From positions 372,001 to 436,000 of the forward strand of contig NZ_CP059597.1 of NCBI RefSeq assembly GCF_022369435.1: a stretch of DNA of 64,000 bases, given 5' to 3'. The position numbers and the translations under genes were made by a program. Of this stretch, positions 58,794-64,000 are shown piece by piece. The notes under the pieces are model-generated. The model had not been told where the DNA came from. It saw only the letters and a list, made by a program, of their open reading frames with translations, and did no database searches. Position 1 is the stretch's first letter. The number at the start of each line of letters is the position of its first letter. This DNA is from Campylobacter sp. RM10537. Its GTDB lineage: Bacteria; Campylobacterota; Campylobacteria; Campylobacterales; Campylobacteraceae.

Positions 58794-59490
58794 AAAATGG
58801 CCAAATAGCTTCTATTACTTTGCTTCCCCAAGGTTTTCTAGTGCTTCTATCAACTTCGCCTTCAGTTTTATAAAGAATTTTTGCATCTGCGATATATTTA
58901 CTATCTATGGTATTATCTTGTCCAATATCATAAGGACGAATTACTCCGCTTAATTGTATAATTTGTTTTTCTCCATTAATTAAAAGTTCTCTTGAGCCTT
59001 CAATAAAATAATTACCATTGGATAAAATTTTAATTACTCGAGTTGAAATTGTTGTATTAAAACTTTCATTGCGACTTTGAGAGCCTGAACCTTGATAGTT
59101 ATTTGTACTATTAGTCTGAAAACCTATATTAGAATATGCATTAACTTTATTGATTGCATTTTTTAAAATTCCAGAACCACCTGTTAAAGTTCCTCCGCCT
59201 AAATTTGAAGTATTGGTTCTGCTTGTAGCTTTATTAGCCTGAGTGCTTTGAGTAGTGCTTTCTTGAATAACTACTGTAACCAAATCATTAACATTCATTG
59301 CTTTTTTATCTGAAAATAAAGGATTATCTCCCTTTCCAAAAAGCGATCCTGGTGCTGTTTCAATATTATTACTTTGTTTAGGGGCAAGCTCCTCTACATA
59401 AGCAGGTGGTTTCATAGAAATTTGTGGATCTACTGTAGCAGAACAACCAAAAAATACAAATGGTAGAGTATAAAATAAAACTTTTTTCAT
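58792..59490 (-). CDS. flgH: Flagellar L-ring lipoprotein FlgH
   Basis: 232 residues. Lipobox VFFGCSA near residue 16 predicts an outer-membrane lipoprotein. FlgH blocks are visible: GSLFGKGDNPLFSDKKAMNVNDLVTVVIQEST near residue 47, RVIKILSNGNYFIEGSRELLINGEKQ near 150, SGVIRPYDIGQDNTIDSKYIADAKI near 181. It forms the outer-membrane ring around the flagellar rod. Single gene under a sigma-54 promoter, as expected for the middle class of Campylobacter flagellar genes. Confidence 0.96.
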   Translation of the reverse strand: MKKVLFYTLPFVFFGCSATVDPQISMKPPAYVEELAPKQSNNIETAPGSLFGKGDNPLFSDKKAMNVNDLVTVVIQESTTQSTQANKATSRTNTSNLGGGTLTGGSGILKNAINKVNAYSNIGFQTNSTNNYQGSGSQSRNESFNTTISTRVIKILSNGNYFIEGSRELLINGEKQIIQLSGVIRPYDIGQDNTIDSKYIADAKILYKTEGEVDRSTRKPWGSKVIEAIWPF

Positions 59491-59531
59491 TAAAATCGTC
59501 CTTTAAATTATGAATTTTTATTTTTTTTTGT

Positions 59532-59537
59532 TAAAAT
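59532..59537 (+). promoter_or_regulatory. -10 element of pta-ackA
   Basis: TAAAAT after a T9 run with TG one base upstream (TTTGTTAAAAT), about 60 bases before the pta ATG, and AAGGAG at 59588-59593. Confidence 0.5.
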
Positions 59538-59556
59538 AATATTTATAAATATACAA

Positions 59557-59572
59557 AAGCAAAGAGTGTTCC
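59557..59572 (-). promoter_or_regulatory. Sigma-54 (RpoN) promoter of flgH
   Basis: On the minus strand GGAACACTCTTTGCTT has GG (59572-59571) and GC (59560-59559) ten bases apart, the canonical -24/-12 spacing. It lies about 70 bases before the flgH ATG and inside the predicted 5' leader of pta. Confidence 0.88.
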
Positions 59573-59598
59573 ACTTTTTTAAAATAAAAGGAGAAGTA

Positions 59599-61101
59599 AT
59601 GGAGAATCTTTATTTAATAAGATCTAAGAGTGATGATCAAAATATTATAGTCGGTTTAAAATTGCTAGAATATTATAGTAAAAATTATAAAAATATAGCA
59701 ATTTATTGCCCAATAGCTTCCAAGCATGATATTTCTATTTTTCAAGAGTGGCTTAATCAATTTAGCATCAATCAAAATATAGAAAATACCTATAGTTTTA
59801 TTGATAAAGATGCTATGGAAGAATTTGATAAAGACTCTAATATTTTTTTTAATACTATTTTAAAAACTTATGAAGAGTTAAAAGAAAAATATGAATTTGT
59901 TTTAACAATTGGTTTTTCTCAATTTGGTATATTAGATACCTTTGGACTTAATGTTAAGATCGCCAAAAATCTTAATACTCCAATTGTTGCTGATGTTTGT
60001 AGTGAATATATGGCAATGACTCAAAAACATCTTGATAAACTTTTAAATGGTAAAAATTACGTTTTAATTGATGAAAATATTGATTTTGAGAAAATCAGTC
60101 AATTAAAATCTTATGATTTTATGACTCCTTATCGTTTTAAATATGAAATGATTAAAAAAGGTATTAAAAATAAAAAAACAGTTGTTTTACCAGAAGGCAA
60201 TGATGAGAGAATTTTAAAAGCTTGCGATATTTTATTAAAAACTGAAGTTGTTGATCTTATTATTTTAGGAGATGAAAAAGAAATCAAGCAGAATGCAGAA
60301 AAACTAATGCTTAATATCCATTCTGCAAAAATGATGAATCCTAGCACTTCTGATTTATGTGAAGAATTTGCTTCAATGCTTTATGAAGCAAGAAAATCTA
60401 AGGGAATGACTCTTGATCAAGCTAAGGAATTAGTAAAAGATAAGACTTATTTTGGAACTTTACTTGTGCATAGTGGAAAAGCTGATGCTATGGTAAGCGG
60501 CGCTTCTACAACCACAGCTGAGACAATTCGTCCTGCGCTTCAGTTGATTAAAACTCAAGAAGGAGTGAGTTCTGTTTCAGGATTATTTTTTATGGGTTTA
60601 GAAGATAAAATGTTAGCTTTTGCAGATTGTGCTGTCAATCCTAATCCAACAGCTGAACAATTAGCCTCTAGTGCTTATGTTAGTGCTATGACCGCAAAAT
60701 CTTTTGGACTAGATCCTAAAGTTGCTTTACTTTCTTATTCTAGTGGAAATAGTGGAAAAGGTGAAAGTGTAGATCTTGTAAAAGAAGCTCTTAAGATAGC
60801 TAAGGAAAAATATCCAGAATTAAATATAGATGGCCCTATGCAATTTGACTGCGCTTATGATCCTAAGACTGCAGCTTCAAAAATGCCAGAATCTAAAATA
60901 GCAGGACAGATCAATGTTTATGTATTCCCAGATCTTGATGCTGCAAATATAGGCTATAAAGCTGTGCAAAGAACAGCTAATGCTTTGGCAATTGGTCCTA
61001 TTTTACAAGGTCTTAAAAAACCAGTCAATGATTTAAGTCGTGGGTGTTTGGTTGATGATATTGTAGATACTGTAATTTTAAGTGCTGTACAAGCGCAATA
61101 A
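59599..61101 (+). CDS. pta: Phosphate acetyltransferase
   Basis: About 500 residues. The C-terminal catalytic domain starts near KNKKTVVLPEGNDERILKACD (residue 192) and includes VHSGKADAMVSGAS, FADCAVNPNPTAEQLA and QFDCAYDP. The N-terminal 170 residues are a shortened DRTGG/BioD-like regulatory region. It converts acetyl-CoA to acetyl phosphate. Start at 59599 has AAGGAG six bases upstream; an upstream TTT-rich extension to 59566 is rejected. Confidence 0.96.
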   Translation: MENLYLIRSKSDDQNIIVGLKLLEYYSKNYKNIAIYCPIASKHDISIFQEWLNQFSINQNIENTYSFIDKDAMEEFDKDSNIFFNTILKTYEELKEKYEFVLTIGFSQFGILDTFGLNVKIAKNLNTPIVADVCSEYMAMTQKHLDKLLNGKNYVLIDENIDFEKISQLKSYDFMTPYRFKYEMIKKGIKNKKTVVLPEGNDERILKACDILLKTEVVDLIILGDEKEIKQNAEKLMLNIHSAKMMNPSTSDLCEEFASMLYEARKSKGMTLDQAKELVKDKTYFGTLLVHSGKADAMVSGASTTTAETIRPALQLIKTQEGVSSVSGLFFMGLEDKMLAFADCAVNPNPTAEQLASSAYVSAMTAKSFGLDPKVALLSYSSGNSGKGESVDLVKEALKIAKEKYPELNIDGPMQFDCAYDPKTAASKMPESKIAGQINVYVFPDLDAANIGYKAVQRTANALAIGPILQGLKKPVNDLSRGCLVDDIVDTVILSAVQAQ

Positions 61102-61121
61102 TTTTTAATAAAGGATGTAAA

Positions 61122-62306
61122 ATGAAAGTTTTAGTTTTAAATTCAGGTTCATCATCTATAAAATTTAAATTTTTTGATGATAAAATAGTTAAGGCAAGTG
61201 GTTTAATTGAAAAAATAGGTGAGGAAACTTCTAAAGTTGTTTTAAAAAATACTTTAAGTGATGAAAAATTTGAAAGAGATATTGCCATAAAAGATCATGA
61301 ACATGGCTTGCAAGTTTTAAATGAACTTTTTAAGGAATCAGGAATTTTAGAAGATCTAAAAGTTCTTGATGGTTGTGGTCATCGTATTGTCCATGGAGGG
61401 AAAACTTTAACAAAACATTGTTTAATAGATGATCATGTACTTAATGAAATTGACAGAGTAAGTGTTTTTGCCCCTTTGCATAATCCAGCTCATTTAGCAG
61501 GTATAAAAACAATGATTAAAGCTGCTCCAAATGTACCAAATGTTGCAGTTTTTGATACAGCTTTTCATCAAACAATGCCTGATTATGCTTATATGTATGC
61601 TTTGCCTTATGAATTTTATGATAAAGATGGTATAAGAAGATATGGCTTCCATGGAACTTCTCATGCTTATGTAAGTTCAAAAGCTGCTAATTTATTAGGT
61701 AAAAAGAGTGTAAATGTGATTTCAGCTCATCTCGGGAATGGAGCAAGTGTCTGTGCTGTAGAAAATGGAAAAAGCGTAGATACTTCTATGGGATTTACTC
61801 CTCTTGAGGGTCTAGTTATGGGAACTCGTTGTGGCGATATGGATCCTGCAATTATACCTTTTATTAGTAAAGCAAGAGGCTTAAATATAGAAGAGATTGA
61901 TAATTTGATGAATAAAAAAAGCGGCGTATATGGCATTTGTGGTTACAATGATTTTAGAGATATTGAATCACGAGTTGAAAAAGGAGAAGATAAAGCACGT
62001 TTAGCTTTTGATATGTTTTGCTATCGTTTAGTAAAATATATAGGAGCTTATCTTGCTGTATTACCAGGAACTGATGGTATTATTTTCACAGGAGGCATAG
62101 GTGAAAATTCTTCTTTGGTAAGACAAAAAGTTTGTGAAAAATTATCTCATCTTGGTATTGATCTTGATTTGAATTTAAATAATCAAAGAATGTCCACTGA
62201 AAGAATAATAAGCACCACAGATTCTAAAATAAAAGTTTGTATTATTCCTACAGATGAAGAATTTGAAATTGCAAGAGTTACAGAAGAGCTTGTAAATAAA
62301 GGCTAA
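61122..62306 (+). CDS. ackA: Acetate kinase
   Basis: 394 residues, normal. Signature 1 VLVLNSGSSSIKFKFF at the start, signature 2 YGFHGTSHAYVS near residue 175, then AHLGNGASVCAV near 202 and FTGGIGENSSLVR near 320. It makes acetate and ATP from acetyl phosphate and forms an operon with pta, 20 bases downstream. Confidence 0.97.
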   Translation: MKVLVLNSGSSSIKFKFFDDKIVKASGLIEKIGEETSKVVLKNTLSDEKFERDIAIKDHEHGLQVLNELFKESGILEDLKVLDGCGHRIVHGGKTLTKHCLIDDHVLNEIDRVSVFAPLHNPAHLAGIKTMIKAAPNVPNVAVFDTAFHQTMPDYAYMYALPYEFYDKDGIRRYGFHGTSHAYVSSKAANLLGKKSVNVISAHLGNGASVCAVENGKSVDTSMGFTPLEGLVMGTRCGDMDPAIIPFISKARGLNIEEIDNLMNKKSGVYGICGYNDFRDIESRVEKGEDKARLAFDMFCYRLVKYIGAYLAVLPGTDGIIFTGGIGENSSLVRQKVCEKLSHLGIDLDLNLNNQRMSTERIISTTDSKIKVCIIPTDEEFEIARVTEELVNKG

Positions 62307-62320
62307 AAGCTTTTATTTAC
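62292..62320 (+). terminator. Hairpin at the end of ackA
   Basis: GTAAATAAAGGC, loop TAAAA, GCTTTTATTTAC: a twelve-pair stem with one G-T pair, carrying the ackA stop codon in its loop side. The T-rich 3' arm makes it a plausible terminator for pta-ackA, though the next gene begins only 13 bases later. Confidence 0.55.
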
Positions 62321-62332
62321 ATATTTTAAAGC

Positions 62333-62824
62333 ATGAAAAAATTTAAAGATTTTAGTCTTAATTTTCTTTTTAAAATATCAGATCAACCAGTTATTTTACG
62401 TGATTTACTTGAAGCTAACGCTTTGTTTAATGATGGAATGCTTGTTGATCCTTCTAAACTTAATTTTAATTTCAAAATTTTAAATTCTTATTTATATTTT
62501 AGTATTCTTTGTGTGCTTGTTTTATTACCTTTATTACTTATTACACATTATTTTTTTATGCGTCTTGACTTCCATATAAGTATAATTAGTGCAGTTGTTG
62601 TAACATCTTGTGTTTTTATAAGTTATGATATTTTTAAAATTTATACTAGAAAAATTATTTCAAGACAATTGATTAAAAAAGCTTGGGGTTTACATTTTCC
62701 TTATTTTTCATATGAAAAATACTCTTTGGTAGCAAGTAAACTTTACAAAGAAGCTTTAAAAGATGATATTTTAAAGAAGAATTTAGAAAAATATGTGTTA
62801 GAAAAAATTATTCAATCAAGATAA
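62333..62824 (+). CDS. Two-helix membrane protein of unknown function
   Basis: 163 residues. Two adjacent membrane helices (about 50-75 and 80-105) separated by a short turn, with a soluble N-terminal 45 residues and a basic C-terminal 60 residues. No motif recognised. The ATG lies just after the ackA hairpin, with a weak AAAGC upstream. It converges on the FtsL-like gene with a 13-base overlap. In C. jejuni a restriction gene lies between ackA and this gene; not here. Confidence 0.75.
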   Translation: MKKFKDFSLNFLFKISDQPVILRDLLEANALFNDGMLVDPSKLNFNFKILNSYLYFSILCVLVLLPLLLITHYFFMRLDFHISIISAVVVTSCVFISYDIFKIYTRKIISRQLIKKAWGLHFPYFSYEKYSLVASKLYKEALKDDILKKNLEKYVLEKIIQSR

Positions 62825-63687
62825 TCAAGAATTTGATTTTGAAAACGCATATTTTCTAATCTTCTTTTTAGATCTTTATTTTCCTCATTAAGAACACTTT
62901 CTTCTGTTTTTAAAGTTGCAATTTCTCGACTTAAATAATAAATTTGATTTCTTATATAAATTTGTGGAATAAAAAGTAATAAAGCAAAACTTACAAGTAA
63001 AATAGCAAAAAGCAAGTGATTGAAATTTAAATTTCTATCTTCCTTGGTTGCATCTGTGAAACCTTCTAAAAGAGTATTTTTAGCTTGTTCGGTATCTTCT
63101 TCATTGGAATTTTTTTTCAACGGTATATCGGTTATATTGTTGGTATGTATTTTTTTTTGTAAATTTTCTAAACTTTGCTTAATATCAGTTTGTGGAATTT
63201 TTGAATTTTTTTTATCTAATTTATAGTTATTTTCTTTTTTTAGTAATTGAGATTCTTTATTGTTTTTTTTATTTAAATTTTTAGTTTCTATTTTATTTTC
63301 TTGTATCTTTTTGGGCTCAATTTCTTTTTCTGTTTTTTTTAGAGAAAATAATTTTTTCTTATTTTTTTTTGTGTGTGAATTTTTATTTTTTTCTTTTATT
63401 TTAGAAAAAATTTTTTTAGCCAAGGATTGCTTTTCTTCTAATTTTACATTAATTAAATCTTCTTTAAGATATATATTTGATTTTTTAGAATTTTTTATTT
63501 CATATTCATCTGGATCAAATAAATTACGAGGTTGTTTATTTAATCGTCTTTTAAAAATATCATTACTGGAAATAATTTCATTTTTAAGTTCATCGTCTAA
63601 AGGCTTTCCTTGATTCATAGCGCGTGAAAAATTTAGCATTTTTTGACGTATATTTTGTTTTTCTTTTAAAAAATCATCTTCTAACAT
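62812..63687 (-). CDS. FtsL-like cell-division membrane protein with long cytoplasmic region
   Basis: 291 residues. The first 220 are hydrophilic and extremely rich in Lys, Asn and Glu, likely disordered. Then one membrane helix (LLFAILLVSFALLLFIPQIYI, about 225-245) and a short periplasmic coiled coil (ATLKTEESVLNEENKDLKRR, then LENM) to the end. FtsL has just such a helix plus leucine-zipper tail, and its gene classically follows rsmH, which this one does with overlapping ends. The long N-terminal extension is unusual. Identification is by topology and context. Confidence 0.55.
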   Translation of the reverse strand: MLEDDFLKEKQNIRQKMLNFSRAMNQGKPLDDELKNEIISSNDIFKRRLNKQPRNLFDPDEYEIKNSKKSNIYLKEDLINVKLEEKQSLAKKIFSKIKEKNKNSHTKKNKKKLFSLKKTEKEIEPKKIQENKIETKNLNKKNNKESQLLKKENNYKLDKKNSKIPQTDIKQSLENLQKKIHTNNITDIPLKKNSNEEDTEQAKNTLLEGFTDATKEDRNLNFNHLLFAILLVSFALLLFIPQIYIRNQIYYLSREIATLKTEESVLNEENKDLKRRLENMRFQNQILDYLD

Positions 63688-64000
63688 TATTTTTCCATAT
63701 TTTTAAAATGAAATAAACGCATTTTTGCGCAACTAGATCTTGAATTTTGCATTATTTCTGTTTCACTTGCAATGATAACTTTTTTATTTAAAATTTTTCC
63801 TAAAGAATGATTATTTCCGCATTCGCAACGTAAAACTTTTTCATCGCAAATGCAATTTTTAGACCATTTTTTAAAATAATTTTTCACTATTCTATCTTCT
63901 AAAGAATGAAAACAAATTATAGCTAAAATACAATCTTTTAACTTTATTTTTTCTAATTTTTCCAAAAAAATTTTTAAAACCTCAAGTTCTTGGTTGACTT
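63687..64000 (-). CDS. rsmH: 16S rRNA m4C1402 methyltransferase RsmH, C-terminal part
   Basis: The last 104 or so residues, reading off the window edge. VNQELEVLKIFLEKL and ILAIICFHSLEDRIVKNYFKKW match the conserved RsmH end (vNxELexL and SFHSLEDRIVK). The Cys-rich insert CICDEKVLRCECGNNH before the ASETEIMQNSRSSCAKMR tail resembles the epsilonproteobacterial form. The 5' part lies beyond 64000. It methylates C1402 of 16S rRNA. Confidence 0.93.
   Translation of the reverse strand, partial: VNQELEVLKIFLEKLEKIKLKDCILAIICFHSLEDRIVKNYFKKWSKNCICDEKVLRCECGNNHSLGKILNKKVIIASETEIMQNSRSSCAKMRLFHFKNMEK

Noticed and set aside
63040..63680. Plus-strand open frames opposite the FtsL-like gene
   Set aside because: They are Phe/Ser-rich mirror readings of a Lys/Glu-rich gene, with no ribosome sites.
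1..64000. CRISPR arrays, tRNA/rRNA genes, insertion sequences or prophage
   Set aside because: Gaps between genes are mostly under 200 bases; no direct repeat arrays, cloverleaf-like GC-rich stretches, transposase or phage genes were seen.

Overview
The window is a very AT-rich (judged by eye, not computed), densely packed bacterial chromosome segment. Protein content and gene order match the Campylobacter jejuni/coli clade: Cft ferritin, hypFBCDEA, CbrR-type response regulator, rpoN, kdp, cipA-like gene, flgH, pta-ackA. Against my memory of C. jejuni NCTC 11168, several blocks are absent at otherwise collinear points (pst phosphate transport after cft, an autotransporter after hypA, ilvC, argG, a restriction gene after ackA), and at least two genes are decayed. 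This fits a host-restricted or genome-reduced relative of C. jejuni, but species cannot be fixed without a search.

Layout. 0-4 kb: MBOAT acyltransferase, ferritin, MATE exporter, small metalloprotease. 4-11.3 kb: [NiFe]-hydrogenase maturation operon, led by a gene that reads as a degenerate HypF paralogue, then hypF, hypB, hypC, hypD, hypE, hypA. 11.3-17.5 kb: holA and rnr on the minus strand, then a YibQ-type deacetylase, dprA, ruvX and an m5C rRNA methylase. 17.5-18.9 kb: a broken gene behind a well-formed sigma-54 promoter. 19-22.5 kb: aspS-adk-ppa-msrA on the minus strand. 22.5-33.3 kb: nadK-recN, then a tightly overlapped cell-envelope operon (cbrR, tatD, mltD-like, rlpA, kdsC, lptC, lptA, ysxC, MreD-like gene, mrdA). 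33.3-39.9 kb, minus strand: rplI-hslV-hslU-era, a GspL/GspM-like membrane pair, pepP. 40-42.7 kb: S4 protein, tsaE, lptB, rpoN. 42.8-50.8 kb: broken dcuB, complete kdpFABC and a kinase-less kdpD. 50.8-55.7 kb: uvrB (minus), two small proteins, a pseudopilin, priA. 55.7-57.6 kb: a phase-variable cipA-type transferase with a CysC-like kinase. 57.7-64 kb: ispG, flgH, pta, ackA, a membrane protein, an FtsL-like protein and the 3' part of rsmH.

How parts work together. rpoN encodes the sigma factor expected to read the two sigma-54 promoters seen here, one before flgH and one before the decayed gene, so that gene probably belonged to the flagellar regulon. The Hyp proteins assemble the NiFe(CN)2CO centre of a hydrogenase encoded elsewhere. 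lptC/lptA/lptB, kdsC, rlpA, mltD-like, mrdA and the MreD-like gene all serve the envelope. pta-ackA make acetate and ATP, while loss of dcuB would reduce C4-dicarboxylate exchange. No rRNA, tRNA, CRISPR array, insertion sequence or prophage was recognised.
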